This document shows positions 51,115-59,908 of a DNA stretch of 64,000 nt, in pieces. The stretch spans positions 124,001 to 188,000 of the forward strand of contig NZ_WSQA01000005.1 of NCBI RefSeq assembly GCF_009768885.1. The letters are read 5' to 3'. Origin of the DNA: Sphingobacterium humi (GTDB taxonomy: Bacteria > Bacteroidota > Bacteroidia > Sphingobacteriales > Sphingobacteriaceae). The notes below the pieces were generated by a model. It was not told the origin of the DNA. It did not search any database and was given only the letters and a program-made list of their open reading frames with translations. Each line of letters begins with the position of its first letter. Within the stretch, counting starts at the first letter, position 1. Position numbers and translations under genes: made by a program.

Positions 51115-51567
51115 TTATTTCTCGCAGATTTCTTTTAAGGCAATTAATGCTTTTGGCCACATCTCCGCAAACATAGCCTCGTGTTCCGTGCTGTTCAATT
51201 CTAAGGAGCAAAGGAGGTTTGTGCCGCCATTCTCCGCTTTAAATCGGTAGATTTCCAGGGCGTTTTTCCAATCATCAATCCCCGGACCTTCGTATAGTTC
51301 ACCTTCTTTGGATAAAACACCCATATGGCGAATAATGACGATATCTCCGGCTGTGTTTTTCTCCACGCGGGCAATCATTCCTGAATCTACTTGTTCATCC
51401 TCCGTCGAAACGAAGAATATTTTAAAACCTTCCGACCAATCGCCCTGATAGGAAGAACTTGGGGAAAATGCTTTGGTCCACTGTTGATAGCTAGGCTTCG
51501 CCAGCATCAGTTCATGCACTTTCTCCGGGCTTGCATTTATGCTAATGTTAAAATATAAGGTCTTCAT
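51115..51567 (-). CDS. SRPBCC family protein
   Basis: The 150-residue protein has a helix-grip fold: YFNISINASPEKVHELMLAKPSYQQW, GDWSEGFKIFFVSTEDE, a run of strands with GTNLLCSLELNSTEHEAMFA, and the C-terminal helix FAEMWPKALIALKEI. The hydrophobic ligand is unknown. It sits third in operon 2, between the VOC gene (14 bp gap) and the DUF1801 gene (4 bp gap). Confidence 0.85.
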   Translation of the reverse strand: MKTLYFNISINASPEKVHELMLAKPSYQQWTKAFSPSSSYQGDWSEGFKIFFVSTEDEQVDSGMIARVEKNTAGDIVIIRHMGVLSKEGELYEGPGIDDWKNALEIYRFKAENGGTNLLCSLELNSTEHEAMFAEMWPKALIALKEICEK

Positions 51568-51581
51568 CTTTTTTGTTTTTT

Positions 51582-51977
51582 TTATTCCATTCTACCAATT
51601 CCAAAAACAGCACCTGCAGGATCCTCCACAATTACAAAGCTATATTTATCGTCTTTGCCCTTACTGCCATGAATAAATTTACCGCCTAACGCTAATACCT
51701 TTTCCAGGCGTTCATCTACATCAGGGGCATAGATATACATAATCCATTGGGAGGGGATTTTGCTATTTACTCCTCGTCGGTGGCACACCCCGCCGGCAGC
51801 CTCATTATCCGCCGTCAGCATGGCATAATCCTGGTAATCGCCGGCATCATCTTTCATCGCGATGGGGTGTTCTTTCCAGCCTGCTACTTCTTTATAAAAC
51901 TCTTTGAGTGCCTCTGCCTGCTCTGTCGCGTAGTCAGCCCAAACAAACTGTCCCAATTGATAGTTTTTCTTTTCCAT
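51582..51977 (-). CDS. VOC (glyoxalase-like) family protein
   Basis: The 131-residue protein opens GQFVWADYATEQAEALKEFY, has MLTADNEAAGGVCHRRGVN in the middle and closes with SFVIVEDPAGAVFGIGRME. This layout is that of the VOC proteins often annotated as hydroxylases or bleomycin-resistance-like. Substrate and metal use are unknown. It lies 6 bp after the SRPBCC gene that heads operon 2. Confidence 0.86.
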   Translation of the reverse strand: MEKKNYQLGQFVWADYATEQAEALKEFYKEVAGWKEHPIAMKDDAGDYQDYAMLTADNEAAGGVCHRRGVNSKIPSQWIMYIYAPDVDERLEKVLALGGKFIHGSKGKDDKYSFVIVEDPAGAVFGIGRME

Positions 51978-51983
51978 GTTGAC

Positions 51984-52400
51984 TTATTTATTCTCTACGT
52001 ATTGTTTAAAGCTATTTAATATAGCCTGCCAACCGTCACGTTGCATATCTTCAGGATTGGTAGACTCCGCATCAAAATCTACGTCGATTTGCGTTTTACC
52101 GTTCTTATCCTCAAAATTTACCGTCGCCGTACGCTCATCGCCTAATACATAAGATAGGGATTGTTGGGGAGCAACAGCGGTATAGGTGCCTTCAAAGTCA
52201 AAAGCAAAGCTGCCATCCTTGGCGGCCATTTTGTTTTTAAAGGTACCACCCACACGCAGGTCATTCTCCGAAGAAGGACAATGCCAGTCGGGTGAAGCTT
52301 GATTCCATTGGGTAATATCTTCCGGATTATTATACGCTTCCCATACCTGGGCTACGGGGGCATCGATGAGGGTGCTAATGTGAATTTTTTTCCTTTCCAT
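51984..52400 (-). CDS. SRPBCC (AHSA1-like) protein, head of operon 2
   Basis: The 138-residue protein is an AHSA1-type START domain: IHISTLIDAPVAQVWEAYNNPEDITQW, CPSSENDLRVGGTFKNKM, then YVLGDERTATVNFEDKNGKTQ strands and the helix MQRDGWQAILNSFKQYV. It heads an operon of five genes (SRPBCC, VOC, SRPBCC, DUF1801, DUF6157). The promoter carries the motif CACTTGCCTTAAGACAAG (52450-52467, + strand), shared with operon 1. Another SRPBCC gene is divergently transcribed at 52639. Confidence 0.88.
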   Translation of the reverse strand: MERKKIHISTLIDAPVAQVWEAYNNPEDITQWNQASPDWHCPSSENDLRVGGTFKNKMAAKDGSFAFDFEGTYTAVAPQQSLSYVLGDERTATVNFEDKNGKTQIDVDFDAESTNPEDMQRDGWQAILNSFKQYVENK

Positions 52401-52422
52401 ATTGTTTTAAATTGATGTTATA

Positions 52423-52467
52423 CGAAAGTACATATCTCGCTTCTTATTTCACTTGCCTTAAGACAAG
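52423..52467 (-). promoter_or_regulatory. Promoter and shared 18-bp motif of SRPBCC operon 2
   Basis: The minus-strand -7 element is TACTTTCG (52423-52430, one mismatch), 22 nt before the ATG. After exactly 19 nt comes the imperfect palindrome at 52450-52467. The same motif at the same distance is found in front of operon 1. Confidence 0.6.
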
Positions 52468-52638
52468 AACGAAAAAGCTTTGGAAATACATACTTAAAAA
52501 ACAGGAAGGTTAGGTTTTAGTTTGTACCCCTTGAGCTGTTTTTTTTTGTAGATAGCTTGTCCTTTCAACAATTATTTATTCATTTGTGTTAATATTGAGA
52601 TATACAGCATTCCTATACTACCTAACAATTATTTGAAG

Positions 52639-53094
52639 ATGGAAAATAAATTGACAGCGCGGGCTTCCATTCAAATTCAAAAGCCTAAAAAAGAGGTGTT
52701 TGAAGCCATCGTAAATCCTGAGGGCATGAGCCATTATTTTATTGCGGAATCTACCGGGCCGCTGGCCAATGGCGAAACCGTCGAGTGGAAATTCCCGGAA
52801 TTCGAAGAAACTTTTCCGGTGAATGGAAAATATATTCAACCCTATTCTTATATCTCTTTTGATTGGAGTGGAGGGGCAGAAGGCATGCTGGTTGAAATCC
52901 ATTTGGAGGAATTAGCCGATGGTTCTACGGTGGTGCGTGTGGTAGAAGGGCAGATGAATGCCGATGAAGAGGGGATCAACCAAGCCATTGGTCAGTCTGA
53001 AGGTTGGGCCAACTTCTTAGCTTGTTTAAAAGCTTATTTAGAATATGGCATAAACCTTAGAAAAGGGGCTTTTGATTTTATGCGGCCTAATTAA
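52639..53094 (+). CDS. SRPBCC family protein
   Basis: The 151-residue protein has a START-like fold: ARASIQIQKPKKEVFEAIVNPEGMSHYF, WKFPEFEETFPVNGKYIQ, YISFDWSGGAEGMLVEIHLEE (core YISFDWSGGAEGMLVEI) and a C-terminal helix SEGWANFLACLKAYLEYG. It begins at the ATG at 52639 rather than an in-frame TTG two codons earlier. It is divergent from operon 2 and starts a plus-strand run of four genes. The ligand is unknown. Confidence 0.85.
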   Translation: MENKLTARASIQIQKPKKEVFEAIVNPEGMSHYFIAESTGPLANGETVEWKFPEFEETFPVNGKYIQPYSYISFDWSGGAEGMLVEIHLEELADGSTVVRVVEGQMNADEEGINQAIGQSEGWANFLACLKAYLEYGINLRKGAFDFMRPN

Positions 53095-53100
53095 ACCCAT

Positions 53101-54042
53101 ATGAGTACAGCTATTTCTACCATTGAAGCCTATATTGCGGCAGCCGACCCGGCACATCAAGCCCTGTTGCGCGATCTACAGGTGCTTATTCGAAGTTATG
53201 CGCCTGCGGGCACCAGCGAAACCATAAATTACGGCATGCCTACCTTTCGCTATCAGGGGAACCTGATTCATTTTGCCTTATTTAAGAAGCACCTTGGGCT
53301 GTATCCAGGGACGGAGGCTATTGTCCAATTTGCCGAGGAGCTCAAAGCCTATAAAACCTCCAAAGGAGCCATCCAACTTCCTTTAGATAAACCTTTGCCC
53401 GCATCAATCATCAAGTTGTTGATCGATTTTAATGCTGAGAAATTAAAGGATAAAACCGACCCAAACTGGCATAAGAAATACGAGCGCTGGATGCCTTGTG
53501 TAGAATTGATGAACAAACTGATTGTGAAAACCAAGCTTCCATTAAAGCAGGAGTTCAAATGGGGAACGGATATTTACACCTTTCAAGGCAAAAACGTCAT
53601 TGGCTGGGGAGGCTTTAAAGACTTTTTCTCCCTGTGGTTTTACAATGGCGTATTCTTAACCGATCCGCTACAGGTATTGATCTCCGCCTCGGAGGGAAAA
53701 ACCAAGGCCTTACGGCAATGGCGCTTTACCGATGTAAAGGATATGGATGAGCGCAAGATTTTGGATTACATCAATGAATCCATCCAAACCATATTGGATG
53801 GCAAGGAGATAAAAATCGAAAAAGCAGCCGCTAAAAAAGTGGAAGGGCTCTTGAAAAGCTACCTGGCCGCGCATGCCGACCTGCAAGAGGCTTTCGATAA
53901 ACTGACGCCAGGCAAACAACGGGAATACATCGAATATATCGAGGAGGCCAAGCAGGAGAAGACCAAACAAACCCGATTGGAAAAAATTCACCCCTTGATT
54001 ATGCAAGGAAAAGGATTGCATGATAAATACAAAACCAAGTAA
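53101..54042 (+). CDS. Three-part DUF1801/DUF1801/YdeI-OmdA-like protein
   Basis: The 313-residue protein joins a DUF1801 domain (about 1-120: ETINYGMPTFRYQGNLIHFALFKKHLGLYPG, core GMPTFRYQGNLIHFALFKKH), a second DUF1801-like domain (about 130-235: KQEFKWGTDIYTFQGKNVIG, FKDFFSLWFYNGVFL) and a C-terminal YdeI/OmdA-like helical tail (about 245-313: AFDKLTPGKQREYIEYIEEA). DUF1801 proteins are usually single-domain, so this is a natural fusion. The function is unknown. It lies 6 bp after the SRPBCC gene. Confidence 0.82.
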   Translation: MSTAISTIEAYIAAADPAHQALLRDLQVLIRSYAPAGTSETINYGMPTFRYQGNLIHFALFKKHLGLYPGTEAIVQFAEELKAYKTSKGAIQLPLDKPLPASIIKLLIDFNAEKLKDKTDPNWHKKYERWMPCVELMNKLIVKTKLPLKQEFKWGTDIYTFQGKNVIGWGGFKDFFSLWFYNGVFLTDPLQVLISASEGKTKALRQWRFTDVKDMDERKILDYINESIQTILDGKEIKIEKAAAKKVEGLLKSYLAAHADLQEAFDKLTPGKQREYIEYIEEAKQEKTKQTRLEKIHPLIMQGKGLHDKYKTK

Positions 54043-54114
54043 ACAGAAATCCCAATCGGCAATTATTTCCAACAAAATCACCCTACAGATTGTTAGCTTC
54101 TAAAACGAAGCAAG

Positions 54115-55104
54115 ATGACATATAAACCGAAAAGTAAAATAGGATTGGGTGGGGTTGCCCTCGGAAATGGTTTTCAACAACACCCTGATGATCAATGTTT
54201 ACAAACCATGGAAGCCGCTTGGGATGCTGGGGTTCGCTTTTTTGATACTTCCCCTTGGTATGGACTCGGCATTAGTGAAAGAAGAATGGGCATGTTTTTG
54301 AAAGATAAGCCCAAGGAGGATTATACCATTTCCAGCAAAATTGGCCGCATCCTCAAACCGCATGCTAATTTTAGCCAAGACGGATTGTTATGGAAAGGCC
54401 AAATGAACTTTGCATATACTTACGATTATACCGCCGAAGGCGCACGCAAAAGCATTGAAGATAGTTTACAGCGCCTAGGGATTCCTGCCTTAGACGTTGT
54501 TTTTATCCACGATCTCTCGCCCGATAATGGCGATATGAAAAATAATTGGCAAGATTATTATAAAATAGCCCTAAAAGGAGCCATGCCTGAATTATCTAAA
54601 ATGAGAGACGAAGGCTTGATAAAGGGTTGGGGGTTAGGTGTCAACACCTTAACACCCATCTTACAAACCCTCGCCGATGCGGATCCAGATATTTTTTTAT
54701 CCGCCTGCCAATATTCACTGATAGAACATGAAGAGCTGCTTAACCTCGTATTTCCTATTGTTGAACAACGTGATATTTCTATTGTCGTAGGCGCACCGCT
54801 TTGTGCCGGCTTTTTAGCAGGCAAAGATCGCTATCTTTATGACGATACCATTCCCAAAGCGGCTGCAGAGAAATTAGAAAAACTAAAGGCTATAGCCAAA
54901 AAATATCAGGTCGACCTATTAGCTGCAGCACTACAGTTTGCGGGTGCCGCAGAACAGGTGTCGGCGGTCATACCTGGCGCACATACGCCCATGCAAGTGC
55001 AACAGAATGTGGAGGCCTTTAACGTCCATATACCGGATGAATTCTGGAAATCGCTAAAAAAAGAATTGCTCATTGCTGAGCATGCTGCCATTCCAAATTC
55101 TTAA
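54115..55104 (+). CDS. Aldo/keto reductase family oxidoreductase
   Basis: The 329-residue TIM-barrel enzyme matches the L-fucose / D-threo-aldose dehydrogenase-like branch: LGGVALGNG at the start, AAWDAGVRFFDTSPWYGLG with the catalytic Asp and Tyr (about 40-58), the catalytic-Lys segment SSKIGR, and FIHDLSPDN with the His. It oxidises or reduces a sugar or aldehyde with NAD(P); the exact substrate is not readable. The next gene begins 8 bp after its stop. Confidence 0.87.
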   Translation: MTYKPKSKIGLGGVALGNGFQQHPDDQCLQTMEAAWDAGVRFFDTSPWYGLGISERRMGMFLKDKPKEDYTISSKIGRILKPHANFSQDGLLWKGQMNFAYTYDYTAEGARKSIEDSLQRLGIPALDVVFIHDLSPDNGDMKNNWQDYYKIALKGAMPELSKMRDEGLIKGWGLGVNTLTPILQTLADADPDIFLSACQYSLIEHEELLNLVFPIVEQRDISIVVGAPLCAGFLAGKDRYLYDDTIPKAAAEKLEKLKAIAKKYQVDLLAAALQFAGAAEQVSAVIPGAHTPMQVQQNVEAFNVHIPDEFWKSLKKELLIAEHAAIPNS

Positions 55105-55112
55105 CTTGCCGC

Positions 55113-55961
55113 ATGGAAAATAAAGAACGTATAGGCTTTATAGGCCTTGGCAATATGGGCCACCCTATGGCCAAGAATTTAGAGAAAAACGGCGTTGCCT
55201 TAGCTGTTTATAATCGCAGCGTAGAAAAAGCTGCTGACTTTTTACCCGGAACGGAGGTCTGCCAGGATATCCCCAAATTAGTCGCCCAAAGTGATATCAT
55301 TTTCACCATGTTGAGCAATGACGATGCGGTGCATGCCGTGTATGAAACCATCTTGCAATCGCCTATCCATGGCAAACTCTTTGTCGACATGAGTACCATT
55401 TCTCAGGAAGCATCCACCCAAATTGGCACCCTGTTACGAAGCAATGAAGCTCATTTTATCGACGCTCCGGTGGCAGGTAGTACCCAGCCGGCAAAAGAAG
55501 GTACCCTTATTTTTATGGTCGGCAGTGAAAATGCCCAATTGGACCGGGTTAAGCCGTACTTAACGATGATGGGTAAAGCCGTGAAGTATTTAGGAGACCA
55601 AGGGAAGGGGATTGCTGCCAAGCTCTGTATAAATTATTACCTCTCTATTATTTACCAAGGGATGGCCGAAACGGTGCTATTTGCGGAGAAAATGGGCATC
55701 AGCCGCGAAGATATGATGGCCATTATCAATGAAAGTGCTTGTGGCAATGGAGCCAGTAAGGTTAAAACGCCTTTGTTGGTAAATAATGAGTTTCCACCGG
55801 CTTTTGCGTTAGATTTTATGCTAAAGGATGTCCGCTTAGCGGTGGAAGCAGGTGCCGATTTCCCGATGGCCGACACCTTGCTTAAAACCTATCAAGGCGC
55901 ACACGATGCTGGCTATGGACAGCAAGACGTGATGGCCGTAATCGACTATATCAAGGATTAA
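55113..55961 (+). CDS. Beta-hydroxyacid dehydrogenase (3-hydroxyisobutyrate dehydrogenase family)
   Basis: The 282-residue enzyme has the nucleotide-binding GFIGLGNMGHPMAKNL (about 8-23), the substrate-binding FIDAPVAGSTQPAKEGTL (about 114-131) and the catalytic-lysine helix GKGIAAKLCINYY (about 163-175). Family members oxidise 3-hydroxy acids such as 3-hydroxyisobutyrate, tartronate semialdehyde or glyoxylate/succinic semialdehyde. It is cotranscribed with the aldo/keto reductase, which suggests a shared small carbonyl substrate route. Confidence 0.88.
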   Translation: MENKERIGFIGLGNMGHPMAKNLEKNGVALAVYNRSVEKAADFLPGTEVCQDIPKLVAQSDIIFTMLSNDDAVHAVYETILQSPIHGKLFVDMSTISQEASTQIGTLLRSNEAHFIDAPVAGSTQPAKEGTLIFMVGSENAQLDRVKPYLTMMGKAVKYLGDQGKGIAAKLCINYYLSIIYQGMAETVLFAEKMGISREDMMAIINESACGNGASKVKTPLLVNNEFPPAFALDFMLKDVRLAVEAGADFPMADTLLKTYQGAHDAGYGQQDVMAVIDYIKD

Positions 55962-56482
55962 CCAGTCCAAACGGTCTGCCCATTTTTAGGGAGCAAAACT
56001 TTACAAGCTCAACCGACAGGCCAAGTTGCAAAAAAAAACGCTGTACCTTAAGGTCGACCTTTTGGCTTGTGCTGCTTTAAAAAAATAATATACCAAAAGG
56101 AAGTACCTATGAAACTCCAAAACATAATCCAATCGGATGTCAAATGGAGCTCGTACTTCCTTGAGATAATTAAACAGCAGGTAAAAATTAGTATAAAAAA
56201 GATAAAAAGGAAAAGCATTACTTTCATACCTCTGTTAATTAATAGGGTGTTGATTGTTTAATTGAATTAAAGTTAAAATAAAAAAGTAATAATTTAAATA
56301 CTTGAAACTGTAAATTTTTGATGACTTTAAGGTTAAAAACAAACCGTTTATATTAAAAAATTGTGAAAACCTAATGCTTTCAGGTAATTCTTAGGCTTGT
56401 TAAAACTCTTTTCCGATATATTCTATATATTGCTAACCTAGAAGGGTAACGCAAAAACCCTTTCTTTATAAAATTAATTTTT
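55962..56482. other. Gene-free AT-rich region before the phospholipase gene
   Basis: This 520-bp stretch is AT-rich, most of all in its second half. It holds only a weak, low-complexity 50-codon frame (56109-56261, rich in Lys and Ile) that lacks any recognisable feature. I see no clear terminator, promoter pair or repeat here. It probably contains the phospholipase promoter. Confidence 0.4.
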
Positions 56483-58960
56483 ATGGATTCTCGAAGAGCA
56501 TTTCTAAAGAAGGCATCACTCTTGGCCGGAGCGGGTGCTGCCGTGCAATTTATTCCCGATTCTATTCAACGGGCTATCGCCATTGAGGCCCCCGCGGGTA
56601 CAACTTATTTAGATGCCGAACATATTGTTTTCCTGATGCAGGAAAACCGATCATTTGATCATTGTTATGGTGCTTTAAAAGGGGTCAGAGGCTTCAATGA
56701 TCCTCGTGCTATTACCAATAAGCAGGTGCCTATTTGGTATCAGGAGCGCCAGGATGCCAGCCATTTTGCACCCTTTCACCTCGATATTGAGAAAACCAAG
56801 GCGACCTGGATGGGGTCCTTGCCGCACGGTTGGCGCGACATGGTGTATGCTCGAAATGAAGGAAAGATGAATACCTGGCTCGATGCTAAGCAAGCCGGTA
56901 ATAAGGCCTATAAGCATATGCCTTTAACCTTGGGCTATTACCAACGCCAGGATTTGCCCTTTTACTATGCTTTTGCCGATGCATTCACGGTTTGCGATCA
57001 GCATTTTTGCTCTTCCTTAACGGGGACCAGTGCCAATCGTTCGTACTTTTGGTCGGGTACCATCCGCGAGGAGCCACGCAACCCGGAATCCACCGCCCAT
57101 GTTGATAATGGACAAATCAATTACCGTGATGTATCCTGGAAAACCTATCCGGAGCGATTGCAGGAAGCGGGGATCGATTGGCGAGTATATCAAAATGAAT
57201 TAAGCTTACCTGTTGGGTTTGAAGGGGAGGAGGAAGATTGGCTGGCCAATTTTACCGACAACAACCTGGAATTTCATAAACAATATCAGGTGAAGTTTCA
57301 CCCCGCCTATCAGGCCTATATTAAAGCGCAGATTCCTAAAATCGAACATCAATTGATGACGAGCCGTTTCGCCACGCAGGAGGCCTACGAAAAAGTGCTG
57401 AAGCAATTGGAAACAGCTAAAAAGGACCTGATTACCTTTTCGCCGGAAAACTTTAAGAAACTAAGCAAACAAGCACAGCAAATCCATCAGCGTGCTTTTA
57501 CCACCAATACCGGCGATCCGGACTACCACAGCTTAACCCGGATTCGCTATGCCGATAAAGGCCAGGAAAGGGAAGTGGAAGTGCCAAAAGGCGATTTGTT
57601 TCATCAGTTTCGAAAAGATGTGCAAGCCAATAAACTGCCTACCGTATCTTGGTTGGTAGCTCCTTGTCGGTTTTCTGACCACCCAGGTTCCCCTTGGTTT
57701 GGTGCCTGGTATGTTTCTGAAACCTTAGATATCCTCACCCAAAATCCGGAAGTATGGAAGAAAACCATCTTCATCCTGACCTATGACGAAAATGACGGTT
57801 ATTTTGACCATATTCCTCCCTTTGTACCGGCTTTACACAGCCGACCGGAAACCGGCGCGGTGCCTAAAGGGATGAATACTGCCGATGAGTATGTCACCAT
57901 GGAGCAGGAACGCAAGCGAACCGGCAATGCGGATACCACCTTGGATTCACCCATAGGCTTGGGCTTTCGGGTTCCCATGGTTATTGCATCCCCTTGGTCA
58001 AAGGGCGGCTGGGTTAATTCGGAGGTCTTTGACCATACTTCCTGTATTCAATTTCTAGAGCATTTCCTGCAAAAGAAAACAGGAAAGAAAATTATGGAAA
58101 GCAATATTTCGGCTTGGCGACGCTTGGTTTGTGGCGATTTAACATCGGCCTTTCATCGTCCTGAAGATATTAAACGCCCTGAAATTGCCTTTGTCGATCG
58201 GGATGCCGAGGTTAGCCGGATCTACAAAGCCCAGGCAAAAGGACTGCCGGAAGATTTTAAAATAATCGACGAGATTAGCCCCGAACAGAAGGCGATGATT
58301 GCCTCGGGAATACGTAGCTATCAGTTAATAGAACCAGGCCAGAAAGCAGCCTGCGCCATACCTTATGACGTAGATGTAAATTGCCGTATCGATGCGGCGC
58401 AACAACAGCTGTTTATCGATTTTGAAGTGGCCGGTAAATTACCGTCGCGCAAAAAGGTGGGGGTGCCATTCATTGTCTACTGCCGTGTTCCGTATGGGCA
58501 GGGTCGCGAAGAACAAGATCGGGTTTGGAATTTCACGGTTAAATCGGGGGAATCCATTCATTATAAATGGCCATTTGATCAGTTTATTGGCGACACCTTC
58601 CACTTGGAGGTGCATGGCCCCAATGGTTTCTTCCGTTGTTTCAAAGCGAATAAAAAGAGCGATGTGGCACAGGTGCTGGCGCATGCAAAACACCCGGCTG
58701 AAGGCTTTATCTTAAAAACCCAAGGGCAAGCTGCCGGTTTAACCCTGAAGGATGCAGCTTATGGTCATCCAGTTACCCATAACGAAAAGGCCAGCTCGTG
58801 GCGCAAGACTTGGGATTTAACTAAATCCAATGGTTGGTACGACTTCGAAGTTCGTAGTGACAAAGACGCCGACTATCTATTTAAATTTGCCGGGCATCAG
58901 GAGAATGGAAAGGCCAGCAAAACAGATCCCTTAATGGCTGGTTTAAAAATAAACGATTAA
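56483..58960 (+). CDS. Tat-exported phosphocholine-specific phospholipase C
   Basis: The 825-residue protein has a twin-arginine signal (MDSRRAFLKKASLLAGAGAA), an alkaline-phosphatase-superfamily phosphoesterase domain (about 45-560) and two C-terminal beta-sandwich domains of the DUF756 type (about 610-715 and 730-820). Active-site blocks are VFLMQENRSFDHCYGALKG (about 49-67) and LTYDENDGYFDHIPPF (about 432-447). The family (non-haemolytic/haemolytic PLC of Pseudomonas) hydrolyses phosphatidylcholine and sphingomyelin. For a sphingolipid-making host the physiological substrate could be exogenous membrane or its own phosphosphingolipids, which is inference. The gene is apparently monocistronic. 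Confidence 0.92.
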   Translation: MDSRRAFLKKASLLAGAGAAVQFIPDSIQRAIAIEAPAGTTYLDAEHIVFLMQENRSFDHCYGALKGVRGFNDPRAITNKQVPIWYQERQDASHFAPFHLDIEKTKATWMGSLPHGWRDMVYARNEGKMNTWLDAKQAGNKAYKHMPLTLGYYQRQDLPFYYAFADAFTVCDQHFCSSLTGTSANRSYFWSGTIREEPRNPESTAHVDNGQINYRDVSWKTYPERLQEAGIDWRVYQNELSLPVGFEGEEEDWLANFTDNNLEFHKQYQVKFHPAYQAYIKAQIPKIEHQLMTSRFATQEAYEKVLKQLETAKKDLITFSPENFKKLSKQAQQIHQRAFTTNTGDPDYHSLTRIRYADKGQEREVEVPKGDLFHQFRKDVQANKLPTVSWLVAPCRFSDHPGSPWFGAWYVSETLDILTQNPEVWKKTIFILTYDENDGYFDHIPPFVPALHSRPETGAVPKGMNTADEYVTMEQERKRTGNADTTLDSPIGLGFRVPMVIASPWSKGGWVNSEVFDHTSCIQFLEHFLQKKTGKKIMESNISAWRRLVCGDLTSAFHRPEDIKRPEIAFVDRDAEVSRIYKAQAKGLPEDFKIIDEISPEQKAMIASGIRSYQLIEPGQKAACAIPYDVDVNCRIDAAQQQLFIDFEVAGKLPSRKKVGVPFIVYCRVPYGQGREEQDRVWNFTVKSGESIHYKWPFDQFIGDTFHLEVHGPNGFFRCFKANKKSDVAQVLAHAKHPAEGFILKTQGQAAGLTLKDAAYGHPVTHNEKASSWRKTWDLTKSNGWYDFEVRSDKDADYLFKFAGHQENGKASKTDPLMAGLKIND

Positions 58961-58993
58961 TAAGTAGGAGATAAGCTAGCGGCTTTGCGGCGG

Positions 58994-59845
58994 CTAGCTT
59001 TCTAATTTTTTAAAGTAGGTAGGCACCATTAAATTATGGGCTATCGTCTTGGGTAGGCTTTTTGAAAACAAGCGACTGAAAAAACTCTTCCTTACATAAG
59101 GCACCAATAATACATCCACCTGTTCTTCTTCTAACAAGCGTTCGACGGCATAAGGTATAGGCTCGTTAATATCCAGGCGATTCACCATTTCAAAGTCGTG
59201 GTAGCTGATGTTGTTGATGCCAACGGCCTTGGCCACATGGTCTTGCCAATAAATTAGGTCTTCCGTTTTCGGGGTATTGGCCAAATCGCGAACATGCAAC
59301 AGGGCAACATCAATGGCCGGGCTGCTGCGTTGGATAAACCCACTTAAAATATCAATTTCATTTTCCTTGAAATTGCTGAGTAAGCCAATTTTTTGGAATT
59401 TAAAACCGCTATAATTGGCTGGAACAGCCAAGACACCAATAGGCGATTGCTGGATCAGCTCGAAAGTATTGCTGCCAATAGTCACATGTTTTAATCCACT
59501 GGCACCCTTGGTTCCCATCACGATAAACTTAATGTCGTTTTCGCGAACCAGATCCAGGATGATGCCCGATAAATCGCCTTCCATGCAAGCGGCACTATAG
59601 CCCAGCTCCGGATAGCTCTGTTGGAATCGATTTTCAAATTCCGCCATCTGCTGCTGTGCCGATTGGGTATTATGTCGACTGACCTCCTCCTGAAAATCAG
59701 CATTTACCAAGAGACGGCTAAACGTTTGGTAAACATGTAGAATTTGAATATGCCAATCGAATTTTTGTGCCAATTGGGCGGCATAGTTTAGCGCTACCCA
59801 AGCAGGTTCGGAAAAATCAGTGGGAACAAGTAAAGCAGGTTTCAT
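58994..59845 (-). CDS. Universal stress protein with tandem Usp domains
   Basis: The 283-residue protein comprises two UspA domains. The first (about 1-145) keeps the ATP-binding loop GTKGASGLKHVTIGSNT, a G-x2-G-x9-G-S/T-type motif. The second (about 150-283) is degenerate. Such proteins bind ATP and help survival under stress, often regulated by growth arrest. A second tandem-Usp gene lies 1.2 kb away at 61039. The gene converges with the phospholipase gene. Confidence 0.9.
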   Translation of the reverse strand: MKPALLVPTDFSEPAWVALNYAAQLAQKFDWHIQILHVYQTFSRLLVNADFQEEVSRHNTQSAQQQMAEFENRFQQSYPELGYSAACMEGDLSGIILDLVRENDIKFIVMGTKGASGLKHVTIGSNTFELIQQSPIGVLAVPANYSGFKFQKIGLLSNFKENEIDILSGFIQRSSPAIDVALLHVRDLANTPKTEDLIYWQDHVAKAVGINNISYHDFEMVNRLDINEPIPYAVERLLEEEQVDVLLVPYVRKSFFSRLFSKSLPKTIAHNLMVPTYFKKLES

Positions 59846-59908
59846 GATCCGGTTATTTAAGGTATGTATATCCCAAATATAACCATTTCAAGGCCCATTC
59901 GCAAAACC

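Noticed and set aside
56067..56261. Small Lys/Ile-rich frame upstream of the phospholipase.
   Set aside because: Its start would be TTG, or ATG at 56109, in AT-rich DNA. Composition is what random AT-rich sequence gives and no feature is recognisable.
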